Notes under the pieces: generated by a model
Seen by the model: only the letters and a program-made list of their open reading frames with translations
Database searches by the model: none
What the model was told of the DNA's origin: nothing
Translations under genes and position numbers: made by a program
NCBI GenBank assembly: GCA_026125285.1
Contig: JAHCLO010000005.1
Location: 1 to 64,000 of the forward strand
Reading direction: 5' to 3'
Origin: Verrucomicrobiia bacterium
GTDB lineage: Bacteria > Verrucomicrobiota > Verrucomicrobiia > Limisphaerales > JADLHS01
DNA: 64,000 nucleotides
Part shown: positions 7,480 through 16,640 of the stretch, piece after piece
How the letters are laid out: each line of letters begins with the position of its first letter
Position numbering within the stretch: the first letter of the stretch is position 1

Positions 7480-10382
7480 AAGCCTGAAAAAAACCGGTAG
7501 CTTCCTGATTCGACTGCCAGCACCGCGCAATCCCTTTCCATGCGCAGAAACGTCACCCCGCGCGCCTTCGTCAGCGGCTTGCGGGCTTCGGTGATCGCGT
7601 CCGCGCTGCCTGCCGGAAGGAAGACTGTGGCCGTGGTGTTCGCGGGAATCTTCACTTCCAACTCGAACCCATCCGCGGCGCGCTGCCAGTTGCTCACGAT
7701 GCGACCATGGATCGAATCGTAGTGCGCTTTGACCCAGTGGATGGGTTCGTTCTCAGGATTGCTCTCTGGCGTGGGCGGTGCTGGTCGGATGATGATGCGC
7801 TGGTAACCCGGCCCGTCGGTGTCAATGCCGGCCAGCGAGCGGAAACCCCACTCCATGACGGCGCCGAAGGCGTAATGACTGAAGCTGTTCATGGAGGCGT
7901 TCTGGTCGCCACTCGCGCCGTTGAAGCCGTGTTCCCGGGTGTAGCTGTCCCAACGTTCCCAGACCGTCGTCGCGCCATTCATGACTTCGTAACCCCACGA
8001 GGGAAACCGGCGGCTCTGGAACAGTCGCACTGCCAGATCGTGGTGACCGTTCGCCGAGAGGACCGGCAACAACGGCTTGGTGCCGAGAAATCCGGTCGCC
8101 ATGCGGAAGTCATTCTTCGCGATGCGTTCCGCGAGCCGGGCGGCCAGTTCCTTTCGTGCCGACTCCGGCACGAGCCCGAATTCCAAGGCGAGAACGTACG
8201 CTGTCTGCGTGTTCACCTTCAGCGTGCCGTCGTCGTTCAAGTAATCCTTGGTGAACTGCGCTGCAACATTCTCGGACAGCTTCGCATAATCCTCCGCTTC
8301 CGGTGCGCGACCGATGGCTCGGGCCATCTGCGACATCAAGTCGGCATCCAGCTTGAAGTAAGCGGCGTCAATCAATTCAATGGGCGTCGCCTCGTTCACA
8401 TTCAGCCAGTCGCCCCAGGTGTTGCCGTCATTGCGGCCGCGAAAATCCGGCGCCCGTTGTTTCCGCCAGTTCATGAAGCGCGTCATCGAACCCCATTGCC
8501 GCTCGAGGAGACGCGTATCGCCATAGACTTGCCAGATGGTCCATGGACAGATAATGCCGGCGTCGGTCCAGGCTGTGCCCCAGGTCTGCCCCGGCGCGCC
8601 GTGTGCCATCGGATAGGGCGCGTAATCCGGGTAAGCGCCGAAGTCGCGTTGCGCCTCCTCCACGTCCTCGAGCCACTTGGTGAAGAAAGCGGACACATCC
8701 GCATTGAAGCTGGCGGTGCGGACGTAGATCTGCGCGTCGCCCATCCAGCCAAGGCGCTCATCGCGTTGGGGACAGTCCGTGGGCATTTCGATGAAGTTTG
8801 CCCGCTGCGTCCATTGTGTGTTTTTCCAGAAGCGCGTCATGACAGCGTCCGAGCAGGCAAACTCGCCCGTCAGCGGGGTGTCGTTGTGAAGCACAATTCC
8901 CGTGACCGCGTCCAGTCCAGGCTTCGCGGGCAGGCCGGTGATCTCCACGAATTGAAATCCGTGATAGGTGAAGCGCGGTATCCACGTTTCGCCCTTCGGA
9001 TCGCCGCGCAGCGTGTAAAAGTCAGTGGCGCGGGCCTTGCGAAGATTCTCCGTCATCAGGCGGCCATCTTCGTGCAACATTTCGCCGTAGCGGAGTTGCA
9101 GCTTCGTGCCGGCTGTCCCTTTGACTTTCAGCCGGATGACGCCGGCGATGTTCTGGCCGAGATCGAAGATGTAAACGCCGGGTTTCGGCTCAGTGAGGCG
9201 CAGCGCCTTCAGTTCCTGCGTCGCCAGAATCGGCGGTGCGACGTAGGCCTGCAACTTGGGCGGACGTTGAAAGCCAAGTTCGACTTCCCGGTTGCCGAGG
9301 GTGTCGGAATACGTCGCCCGGGTGCTGCCGTTGTCTTCGGCGCGGATGGCGTTTTCCCATTTCCATTCCGGCAAAGGACCCCGCGCATGGCGGGTGAGCG
9401 AGAGCGGAATACACCAGTTCGCATCTCCGCGTCGGGCATCGTAAGCTTCACCCATGATCAGGTCCGCCTCGCGAATCGGGCCGTCCGCGCTCACCTGCCA
9501 AGTCGTGTCCGTGCCGATGATTACGCGCGAGCCGTCGGTGAATTCAATGTCCAGTTGAGCGAGCAACGCGGGCGTTTTGCCATAGAAATAGCGGCCCACC
9601 TTGTTTGGTCCGTAACCGACCAGCAGCCCGTAGCCCACATAGCCCGAGTACCAGCCGTCCGTGACGATGGCACCCAAACGATTTTCGCCCTTGCGAATCA
9701 GATGCGTGACGTCGTGCGTGCGATAGTGGACACGTTTGTGGTAATCCGCCCAGCCCGGCTCGAAGAACGCTTCGGTGACTTGTTTGCCATTCAGGTGAAC
9801 GTCCACCAGGCCGAGCGCCGAGACGTAAATCATCGCGCGCTTGACGGGTTTGGCTGATGCAAAATCCTTGCGGTAATGGCGGGCCGGCGGCAGGAACAAT
9901 GCGTTGCGACCCTTGTGCAACGGCGCCGCATCGCGATAAGAAATCCACTGCGCCTGCCAATCGTCCGGCTCGAGCAATCCCATGCTCCATTTCGCCGGTT
10001 CACTCCAGCGAGAGGTTTTGTCCGCTTGATCCCAAACCTGGACCTTCCAGAAGCACTCCTGACCGGATAACAAAGGCCGGCCTGCGTAGGCAATCTGGAT
10101 GCTGGCATCGCTCGGAACTTTGCCTGAGTCCCAAAGATCGCCTTGCCCCGCCGCGAGCTGCTTCAGCGACGAGGCCACGAGGATGCGGAAGGCGGTCTGC
10201 TTCTGCCCGCGCTCGTTTGATTCGAGCTGCCATTGCAGCCGTGGTGCGGAGGGATCAATGCCCAGTGGGTTGCGCAAGTATTCCGTGCGGAGCGCGGTCA
10301 CTTCCACGGCGGCCATGGATTGACTCGATGCAACTAAGAGCGAAACCAAGCCGAGCAGCAGGACAGTTCTCAAGGAAGCCAT
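7476..10382 (-). CDS. Alpha-L-rhamnosidase, GH78, secreted
   Basis: This 968-residue enzyme should release terminal alpha-L-rhamnose from glycosides or polysaccharides. A signal peptide is visible (MASLRTVLLLGLVSLLVASS, cut near SMAA-VEV). The N-terminal beta domains include PLLSGQECFWKVQVWDQADK and NPLGIDPSAPRLQWQL, both typical of GH78. The catalytic (alpha/alpha)6 barrel carries TDCPQRDERLGWMGDAQ near residues 533-549, the region of the general acid in the family. It also has GATTVWERWDSYT and GASGDQNASMNSFSHYAFG near the C-terminal end of the barrel, and a C-terminal beta-sandwich follows. It is the sixth gene of the rhamnose cluster and overlaps the next gene by four bases. A gap of about 120 bases upstream could hold a local promoter. 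Confidence 0.95.
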   Translation of the reverse strand: MASLRTVLLLGLVSLLVASSQSMAAVEVTALRTEYLRNPLGIDPSAPRLQWQLESNERGQKQTAFRILVASSLKQLAAGQGDLWDSGKVPSDASIQIAYAGRPLLSGQECFWKVQVWDQADKTSRWSEPAKWSMGLLEPDDWQAQWISYRDAAPLHKGRNALFLPPARHYRKDFASAKPVKRAMIYVSALGLVDVHLNGKQVTEAFFEPGWADYHKRVHYRTHDVTHLIRKGENRLGAIVTDGWYSGYVGYGLLVGYGPNKVGRYFYGKTPALLAQLDIEFTDGSRVIIGTDTTWQVSADGPIREADLIMGEAYDARRGDANWCIPLSLTRHARGPLPEWKWENAIRAEDNGSTRATYSDTLGNREVELGFQRPPKLQAYVAPPILATQELKALRLTEPKPGVYIFDLGQNIAGVIRLKVKGTAGTKLQLRYGEMLHEDGRLMTENLRKARATDFYTLRGDPKGETWIPRFTYHGFQFVEITGLPAKPGLDAVTGIVLHNDTPLTGEFACSDAVMTRFWKNTQWTQRANFIEMPTDCPQRDERLGWMGDAQIYVRTASFNADVSAFFTKWLEDVEEAQRDFGAYPDYAPYPMAHGAPGQTWGTAWTDAGIICPWTIWQVYGDTRLLERQWGSMTRFMNWRKQRAPDFRGRNDGNTWGDWLNVNEATPIELIDAAYFKLDADLMSQMARAIGRAPEAEDYAKLSENVAAQFTKDYLNDDGTLKVNTQTAYVLALEFGLVPESARKELAARLAERIAKNDFRMATGFLGTKPLLPVLSANGHHDLAVRLFQSRRFPSWGYEVMNGATTVWERWDSYTREHGFNGASGDQNASMNSFSHYAFGAVMEWGFRSLAGIDTDGPGYQRIIIRPAPPTPESNPENEPIHWVKAHYDSIHGRIVSNWQRAADGFELEVKIPANTTATVFLPAGSADAITEARKPLTKARGVTFLRMERDCAVLAVESGSYRFFSGL

Positions 10383-10505
10383 AGGTCAGAATGATGGGGT
10401 CAAACTGATTGATGGTGAATCGGCGCGTGCGCGCTTTGGTTCGTTTGCTTAAACCCAGTCCCTTCTGTTTTCATTATTTTGCCCTCATCATTTTGACATT
10501 CCACC

Positions 10506-12365
10506 TCAACGCACCACCTCCACCCCCTTCGGCGCTTTGATGTCGCTCTTGATACTGCCGTCAGCCCGGCGTTCGTGGCGGACCCGAATCGCTCCCTGCG
10601 GCGTCGGATACGAGCCTTCCGCCCATTCCAGGCGGCCTAGTTGCGGAGCAATGCGCACGCGCTTGAAGCCCGGCTCCAGCGGTTGGACGCCGAGTACATG
10701 CTGGCTCAACCACGCCGTCGGGCCGGAGGCCCAGCCGTGGCAAAGGCTGTGCCGGAAGCCCACATAGCAATGCGCGCCGCAATCGCCGTGCAAATCCTTC
10801 TTGCCGGGCGGCGTCAGTTCGTCAATGCGCGCCGCGTTGTTCGTCCAGCCGAGATCGAAGTCCTCCCAAAACGTGGTTGCGCCGTAATCCAACATCGTGC
10901 CCCAGTAGGTGCTGATGAAATCCAGGGCCGTGTCGTAATCGCCGGACTTGGCCAGCGCCTGCAACACGTAGAATCCGTAGAAAGTGGATATGTCGCTCGG
11001 ACCGTCGCGTTTCAGGACCGAGTCGGCGACTTCCCTGGCGTCGCGTGCGCCGGCCAGTGCCAGCAATGCCGCCGGAGATTTGCGGCCGCTGACTGGTGGC
11101 GCGTGCCGGCGCAGTTTCGCCGCCGTCTGTTCGCAGAGCCTCGCCGTTTCCAAGTCACCCAGCAACTTCGCGAGCCGTGCGCCGCTGTCCATCGTCTTCA
11201 ACAACATCGCCTGCAAACCCTCGTGGACGGCCTGCTTGTTTTCGAGCGTGGGCCAGTCGAGAAACCTCATGCCATCGAGCTTTTCCGCGCCATCGTCGCC
11301 AACGAATTTTGCCAGATGCCGAAGCAGCTTCCGGAGGTAATCCTTCTGCGCCTCCAAATAACTGCGGTTGCCGTGATGCAGCCACCAGTCCTCGTGAATG
11401 ATCACCCACCACATCGAGTAACTGCTGATGCCGTTCATCCATTCGGTCGGCGGTGTCACGTCGCGGATCAGGTCGAGCGAGCGCGGCACGACGTCGTCGA
11501 AGCCGAACACCGCGTTGATGGTGCTGACTTCGGGGTGCATGTCGCCCAGCCAGACGAGCCGGTCGCGTTTGATGCCGTCCCACAAATACTCCTGCATGTT
11601 CAGGTGAACCGTGTAAGCGCCGACCTGCCAGATGCGATTAAGCCGCTCGTCGTTGCAGCGGAACGAACCGACGTAGGGTAGATCGCGCAGGACCAGCACT
11701 GCGCGCACCTGACTCAAAGAAACCGGATGCATGGGATCCACGGCGTCCAATCGCACAAAGCGGAAGCCACTCGGACCCACCGTCTTCTTCCCCAGCCACG
11801 GCAGCACCAGCGTCTGATCGCGGATGGCGTGATCGTTCTGCGCGTTCTGCTTGCCGCCAAGTTCGGCCATGGCCTCGGAAGCTGACTCACCGAACCGCAC
11901 GCGTACCGGCGCGGGCGTTTGGTCTTTGGTCATGGGCGTGAACAACTCGACGTAGCCCTGCACCTCCACGCCGAAGTCGAGCAGAATGGCGGCGGTCTGG
12001 TTTGAACTCGAAGTCAACACGCACGGTGGCACTGGTTCACTGAGCAAGGCCTGGCCCGGCTTGGGTTGAAGCAGGCTCGCGGCGTACTGCACGCCCTGAT
12101 CGCTTTGCCAGACGATTCGCACCGGCGGCAGGAACCACGAGCGCAGCGGTGAGGCTTCAGCGCCGCGCTGAACATTCGCAGGCAAGCCGGGCGGCAATGC
12201 TGAAGCGCAGGCAGCTACAAACATCAGTCCGGCGGCCACTGTCAGCCACCCACTAATGCTCCGACGAGGAAGCTTCTTTACTTCCCGCGGAGTGGCGCGC
12301 CCTACCTTGTCGCGAAATAGGTTTGTCACGGCACAAGCGCCACTGATCAAGTTTGACATGAACAT
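10506..12365 (-). CDS. GH78-like six-hairpin glycosidase (rhamnosidase-related), secreted
   Basis: This 619-residue protein is a divergent relative of the neighbouring GH78 enzyme. The catalytic barrel contains YLWDGIKRDRLVWLGDMHPE, which matches the acid-bearing DERLGWMGD region of GH78. It also has YGATTFWEDFDLGW and a SLCHGWASGPTAWLSQHVLG segment, as in many GH78-type enzymes. A beta domain precedes the barrel, and a short C-terminal beta domain ends it. The N-terminus has a long charged region, then WLTVAAGLMFVAACASA. The VAAC sequence could be a lipobox, or the CASA-LPPG site a normal signal cleavage. Two ATGs, at 12365 and 12359, are possible starts. Substrate could be a different rhamnoside linkage or another sugar; this is inference from family and context. 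Confidence 0.88.
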   Translation of the reverse strand: MFMSNLISGACAVTNLFRDKVGRATPREVKKLPRRSISGWLTVAAGLMFVAACASALPPGLPANVQRGAEASPLRSWFLPPVRIVWQSDQGVQYAASLLQPKPGQALLSEPVPPCVLTSSSNQTAAILLDFGVEVQGYVELFTPMTKDQTPAPVRVRFGESASEAMAELGGKQNAQNDHAIRDQTLVLPWLGKKTVGPSGFRFVRLDAVDPMHPVSLSQVRAVLVLRDLPYVGSFRCNDERLNRIWQVGAYTVHLNMQEYLWDGIKRDRLVWLGDMHPEVSTINAVFGFDDVVPRSLDLIRDVTPPTEWMNGISSYSMWWVIIHEDWWLHHGNRSYLEAQKDYLRKLLRHLAKFVGDDGAEKLDGMRFLDWPTLENKQAVHEGLQAMLLKTMDSGARLAKLLGDLETARLCEQTAAKLRRHAPPVSGRKSPAALLALAGARDAREVADSVLKRDGPSDISTFYGFYVLQALAKSGDYDTALDFISTYWGTMLDYGATTFWEDFDLGWTNNAARIDELTPPGKKDLHGDCGAHCYVGFRHSLCHGWASGPTAWLSQHVLGVQPLEPGFKRVRIAPQLGRLEWAEGSYPTPQGAIRVRHERRADGSIKSDIKAPKGVEVVR

Positions 12366-12395
12366 AGCTTCAGGGAGTGAGATTGCCCAGACGAT

Positions 12396-12584
12396 CTACT
12401 GCTCGCCACCCTTCAACCACAAGGGCGCGGTGACAAACCACATCACCGCCGAAATCAGCATGATGGTTTTCATTGGTTCAATGGCGATCGTGTTGCAGAG
12501 GAACAACACCGGCGGAACAATGGTGCCGGCGAGCGCGAGCAAGCCCAGCACCCGGGCGACTTGTGGAACGGCAGGATGATTCAT
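12396..12584 (-). CDS. Small membrane protein (62 aa) coupled to the NCS1 permease
   Basis: ATG at 12584 overlaps the TGA of the permease gene (ATGA), a strong sign that this short frame is translated. The product (start MNHPAVPQVARVLGLLALAG) has two hydrophobic segments, about residues 10-31 and 40-57, ending with LWLKGGEQ. It contains no recognisable domain. Small two-helix membrane proteins next to permeases can be accessory subunits, as with the DUF485-like partner of the acetate-type symporter elsewhere in this window, so a partner role is inferred. It lies third from the end of the rhamnose cluster, 30 bases ahead of the GH78-like gene. Confidence 0.72.
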   Translation of the reverse strand: MNHPAVPQVARVLGLLALAGTIVPPVLFLCNTIAIEPMKTIMLISAVMWFVTAPLWLKGGEQ

Positions 12585-13957
12585 GACTTCACCTCGCGAG
12601 GTTGAGTCAGCTTGCTGAAGACGATGTAAAGCGCGCCGCACACCAGCCAGCATGGCAGGGGCAGGAAGAACGGCGGGATATTGCGGGCGGTGGCAAACCA
12701 CAGCGCAATCCCCACCACTGGCAGCCACGCCAGCAGCACGGCCACGTTGAAACTCAAGCCGCGTTGCGCGGCCGGTTCGGCCTGAATGCCCATGCGCCGC
12801 GCCAGAAAATGGTCCACGACAATGACGGCGCCCATTGGGGCGAGGATCGTGCCGTAAATGCCCACGAAATCCAGCAGTTGCATGGCGAACGCGGGAAACA
12901 CACTCGCCACGGTGCAGACGGTGCCCGCGATGATCGTGCCGGTGGTGCGCGACATTCTGCGAAACATCCCTTGGAACGCCAATCCCGCCCGATAAATCGT
13001 GGGATTGGCCGTCGTCCAGCCCGCAATGAGCACACACAACAAACCGGCCCAACCCACCGCGTCCCAGACCATGGGGCCGGGTGGTTTGCCTTTTGTCGGG
13101 TCCACGCCATGCACGCGCACCCAGTAGATCAACAGCAGCGCGGCACAGATCCACGCGATGTAATGGCCGAGAAACATTCCCGCGGCGGAGGCCCAGCCGT
13201 ACTTTGATTTACGCGCAAAACGCAGCACTGAAAGATCGGACATCCCGAGATGCATCGCCGAGTTGCAGAACCAGGAGAACGCCACCACGCCCCAGAAGCC
13301 CATGCGCGAAGCCTGGTCTTCGGCGGGTTTGATCAACTCAAACAGATTGGTCGTGCCGAGTTTGGCCATCATCACCACACCACAGGCCAGAAACACCAGG
13401 AACATCCACGGCGCGGCGATGTGTCCCACCCGCGCCACGAATCCGTATCCACGCACCGCCACAAACGTCATCGCCGCACCAATCAGCACGCAAGTCAGCA
13501 CCCACACCGGGCCGGTTGGCAAAGTGTCGCTGAAGGACGGCATCTTGATGCTCTCGCCGAACGGCACCCCGACGGCCGTGGCCGAAACCGTGACCATGGC
13601 CCCCGCGAGAAAGCAGAACAACACGCCGTTGAGGAAATTATACAGCGTGACGAGCTTGCGGCCCGTGACCTTTTCCAACTGGTAATACAGCGTGAGCCGT
13701 TTCTGCGTGGCAATCTCCGCCGTGAGATACCGCCAGGTCAGCACTGCCATCAAGTTGCCAAGCAGCAATCCGAAGATGAGATCGAACGCGCTCGCGCCCC
13801 ACGCCACGAACAGCGGACCGATCATGAATTCCGTGCCGGCAGTGTGTTCGCCGGCGTACATGCCCCAGAAGGCGGAAGCGCCTTTCCGGGATTTCTCGGG
13901 CACGGGTTCGCGCTCGAACTCGTCGCCGGCGTGATGTGTTTGGGTTTCGTTGCTCAT
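12581..13957 (-). CDS. NCS1-family (cytosine permease-like) transporter in the rhamnose cluster
   Basis: This 458-residue, twelve-helix transporter begins MSNETQTHHAGDEFE. It has an N-terminal helix with GMYAGEHTAGTEFMIGPLFV, reminiscent of the first broken helix of NCS1 permeases (nucleobase, hydantoin and vitamin importers). It also has FVGIYGTILAPMGAVIVVDHFL near the C-terminus, a very typical NCS1 helix. The family couples uptake to H+ or Na+. Its place between rhaT and the rhamnosidases, 21 bases after the rhaT stop, is unexpected for a nucleobase carrier. It may import a rhamnoside breakdown product such as an aglycone or a modified sugar, which is speculation. It overlaps the following 62-aa gene by four bases. 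Confidence 0.87.
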   Translation of the reverse strand: MSNETQTHHAGDEFEREPVPEKSRKGASAFWGMYAGEHTAGTEFMIGPLFVAWGASAFDLIFGLLLGNLMAVLTWRYLTAEIATQKRLTLYYQLEKVTGRKLVTLYNFLNGVLFCFLAGAMVTVSATAVGVPFGESIKMPSFSDTLPTGPVWVLTCVLIGAAMTFVAVRGYGFVARVGHIAAPWMFLVFLACGVVMMAKLGTTNLFELIKPAEDQASRMGFWGVVAFSWFCNSAMHLGMSDLSVLRFARKSKYGWASAAGMFLGHYIAWICAALLLIYWVRVHGVDPTKGKPPGPMVWDAVGWAGLLCVLIAGWTTANPTIYRAGLAFQGMFRRMSRTTGTIIAGTVCTVASVFPAFAMQLLDFVGIYGTILAPMGAVIVVDHFLARRMGIQAEPAAQRGLSFNVAVLLAWLPVVGIALWFATARNIPPFFLPLPCWLVCGALYIVFSKLTQPREVKS

Positions 13958-13978
13958 GGTTGGTAGCGTTGTCGTTGC

Positions 13979-15154
13979 TCAGTCTGCTCCGCTTAGACCT
14001 TTCAGATAGGTGCCGTAGCCGATAATGATGGTGGAGAGGATCAGCGTGGCGATGCCGGCGGCAATCAGGCCATGCGCCTTCTTGCTGGCGCCCCGCCATT
14101 CGTGAAGAATCCAGCCCCACATCGTGCTGAAGATTATGATGCTTGCCATGTGCAACGTCCACGAGGCAAATCCGAATTTGCCCATTTGAGTTTCACCCAT
14201 GGTATAGAAAAAGAACTGGAGGTACCACGTTGTTCCCGCCAGCGCCGAAAAAAGGTAGTTGCTTAACTTGGGCACCTTGAGGTCCACCTGCGAAACTTTG
14301 GTCGCGGCATCGGCGGCTGCCGCCGGTTCGCTTCCCGAGGGCTTCAAGCCAGCATGCTCGACGCGCACGTAAGAGGCGAGATACTGGTAACCGGTGCGGT
14401 TCTTGATGTTCAACATTGTACACCAGAGGAAGTTGGTGGTGAAACCACCGAGCAACACCACCACCAGCTTGGGCAGACCGGTCCAGAGCGTGGAGGTGCC
14501 GAGGGCAGCCGACGCTTCGCCGATCGGATTGCCCGCCGTCAGCGCGAACGAGAAACACGCGCTCATGATGCCGGAGAAGGTCGCCACCAGGATGCCCTTG
14601 GTGAAGTTGAATTCCTTGATGACCTTCTTTTTCTCTGCCTCGGGCATTTCCTTTTCCTTCGTGAATCCTGCCAGCGCGGCCACTCCAATGCCGATCAAAC
14701 AGACCAACACGCCCCCCAGCGTGACCTGTCCCGGCACAGTAGAGGCAATTTGCACAATCGTTTCCGGCACGGGAATCGTGGGAATAAACACCTTGAACAC
14801 CGGCGGTAGCAAGGTTCCAAACGCCGCACAGTAGCCGAGGGCCACGCCCATCCCCAAGGACATGCCCAGGTAGCGCATCGTGAGACCGAAAGTTAATCCG
14901 CCAAAGCCCCACATCGCCCCGAAAAAATACGTCCACCACAACGTGCCCCAGGATTGTTGCCGCAGAACGCCCAACAGATCGCTGGTCATCACGGAGGCCA
15001 GCAACCACGGACAGATGATCCACGAGAAGAAACCGCCCACCAGCCAGTAGGTTTCCCACGACCATTTCTTTACCCCACGGTAGGGCACATAAAAACTCCC
15101 GGACGCCAGCCCGCCCAGCCAGTGGAAGAAAACACCGAGAAAAGGATTCGCCAT
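13979..15154 (-). CDS. rhaT: L-rhamnose/H+ symporter RhaT
   Basis: This 391-residue protein matches the RhaT family. The N-terminus GVFFHWLGGLASGSFYVPYR is diagnostic (E. coli has a similar AGASNGSFYAPFK-type stretch), followed by WSWETYWLVGGFFSWIICPW and GFGGLTFGLTMRYLGMSLGM. It has about ten membrane helices and is slightly longer than the 344-residue E. coli protein because of a cytoplasmic loop near residues 270-295 (GLKPSGSEPAAAADAATKV). It imports L-rhamnose with protons across the inner membrane. It lies directly after rhaA, 30 bases apart, with an AAGAG ribosome binding site before ATG 15154. The cytoplasmic pathway genes rhaB and rhaD are not in this window. Confidence 0.96.
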   Translation of the reverse strand: MANPFLGVFFHWLGGLASGSFYVPYRGVKKWSWETYWLVGGFFSWIICPWLLASVMTSDLLGVLRQQSWGTLWWTYFFGAMWGFGGLTFGLTMRYLGMSLGMGVALGYCAAFGTLLPPVFKVFIPTIPVPETIVQIASTVPGQVTLGGVLVCLIGIGVAALAGFTKEKEMPEAEKKKVIKEFNFTKGILVATFSGIMSACFSFALTAGNPIGEASAALGTSTLWTGLPKLVVVLLGGFTTNFLWCTMLNIKNRTGYQYLASYVRVEHAGLKPSGSEPAAAADAATKVSQVDLKVPKLSNYLFSALAGTTWYLQFFFYTMGETQMGKFGFASWTLHMASIIIFSTMWGWILHEWRGASKKAHGLIAAGIATLILSTIIIGYGTYLKGLSGAD

Positions 15155-15184
15155 GATCGTGCTCTTTGAAGGGGTGCGACGGCG

Positions 15185-16480
15185 TTAGTGGCGCTGGCTC
15201 AAGACGGTTTGCTCATAACGTTTCACCTCCGCGAGCCAGGAGTCGCCCACCGGGGCGCCCTGCTTCGCGCAATAGTAATCCCACACGGTGCCAAACGGCA
15301 GCACCTTGGCGTCCTCCATTAACGCCAGCCTTGAGGTAAAATCGCCTTCCGCCTCCAATGCCTTGAGCCGCGCAATCGGCGACAGCAACGCCAGCAACAG
15401 CGCCTTGATCATGTTGCGCGTGCCGATCACCCACGCCGCCACGCGATTGATGCTGGCGTCGAAATAATCCAGCCCGATCCGCACGCGACCGAGATGTCCG
15501 CCCCAGACAATCTCCTGCGCGATGGCCGCCAATTCATCCGTGAGCGTCACCACGTGGTCGCTGTCCCAGCGCACGCCCCGGCTCACGTGCAGCGCAATCT
15601 CCGGCAGGTAGAGCATCACCGACGAAATTTTATCCGCGATGCCTTCCGTCGGATGGTAGTGTCCGGCATCGAGGGTCAGCAGAATCTTCCGGCTCACCGC
15701 GTAGCCCAGATAAAACTCGTGCGAACCCACCACGTAACTTTCCGAACCGATGCCAAACAGTTTCGGCTCGACCGAATCCACGTTGAACTTCGGGTTGATT
15801 TTTTTCTGGAAAACCGCGTCCAGCGACTCCGCCAGCCGTTCGCGCGGTCCTTGACGATCCGCGGGCGTGTCCTTCATGCCGTCGGGAATCCAGAGATTGG
15901 TCAGACACGTGTTTCCCAATGCCTTACCGATGGCCGCGCCAATTTCCCGACAGCGGATGCCGTGTTCGATCCAGAATTGGCGGATGCCTTTGTTCCGATG
16001 CGACAACGTCATTCCGTCGGCTGCCTTGGGATGCGCAAAGCAGGTTTGGTTGAAATCCAGGCCAAGGCCGATGGCCTTAGCCCACGCAATCCAATGCCGG
16101 AACTGCGCCGCGCTCAACTCATCGCGCTCAACCTTCTTCCGGCCGGTTTCCGCATAGCACGCGTGCAGGTTGAACCGATGTCTGCCGGGAATGAGAGAAA
16201 TCGCCTGCTCGAAATCGGCGCGCAATTCGTCCGGCGTGCGCGCCTTGCCCGGATAATTGCCCGTGACCGCCAGGCCGCCGCCCAGTTCCTGGCCAGCGTT
16301 CTCGAATCCGCCCACGTCATCGCCCTGCCAGCAATGAATCGAGACGGGAATCCGCGCCAAGGTTCGGATCGCCTTGTCCGTGTCCACGCCCAGAGCGGCA
16401 TAACGTTCGCGCGCGAGTTTGTAGGATTGTTCGATTGACCTGGTAGATGTGCCCATGAGTGGTGATTGGTTAAGCGCCAT
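15185..16480 (-). CDS. rhaA: L-rhamnose isomerase
   Basis: The 431-residue product aligns by eye along its whole length with E. coli RhaA. Conserved blocks include IPVSIHCWQGDDVGGFEN, TGNYPGKARTPDELRADFEQ, LGLDFNQTCFAHPKAADG, NLWIPDGMKD, GSESYVVGSHEFYLGYAVSR and LTLDAGHYHPTE, then SRGVRWDSDHVV and IGLDYFDASINRVAAWVIGT. These hold the metal-binding Glu, Asp and His residues of the isomerase. The enzyme converts L-rhamnose to L-rhamnulose in the cytoplasm. The ATG at 16480 (MALNQS) is preferred; 16456 (MGTSTRS) is an alternative, and the frame's extension to 16654 has no family similarity. It is the first gene of the minus-strand rhamnose cluster, so the promoter should lie in 16481-16640. Confidence 0.96.
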   Translation of the reverse strand: MALNQSPLMGTSTRSIEQSYKLARERYAALGVDTDKAIRTLARIPVSIHCWQGDDVGGFENAGQELGGGLAVTGNYPGKARTPDELRADFEQAISLIPGRHRFNLHACYAETGRKKVERDELSAAQFRHWIAWAKAIGLGLDFNQTCFAHPKAADGMTLSHRNKGIRQFWIEHGIRCREIGAAIGKALGNTCLTNLWIPDGMKDTPADRQGPRERLAESLDAVFQKKINPKFNVDSVEPKLFGIGSESYVVGSHEFYLGYAVSRKILLTLDAGHYHPTEGIADKISSVMLYLPEIALHVSRGVRWDSDHVVTLTDELAAIAQEIVWGGHLGRVRIGLDYFDASINRVAAWVIGTRNMIKALLLALLSPIARLKALEAEGDFTSRLALMEDAKVLPFGTVWDYYCAKQGAPVGDSWLAEVKRYEQTVLSQRH

Positions 16481-16640
16481 TAGTGTTGCCCGGAAACCTG
16501 ACTTCAAGCTGGTCAGATGTGAGCATTTGAATGTCCCGCAAGGCAAGAGCAAATTCGCAAAGCGCCATTGCGATATTGCTTCCTGACCAACTCCGTGTGT
16601 CTTCCGAGACTTTGAAGCGCTGTCTGTAAGGGCTTGAGTT

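Noticed and set aside
12396..13154. Long minus-strand frame covering the 62-aa gene and part of the permease
   Set aside because: Only the last 62 codons are plausible. The rest is an out-of-frame shadow of the NCS1 permease with Arg/His-rich composition.
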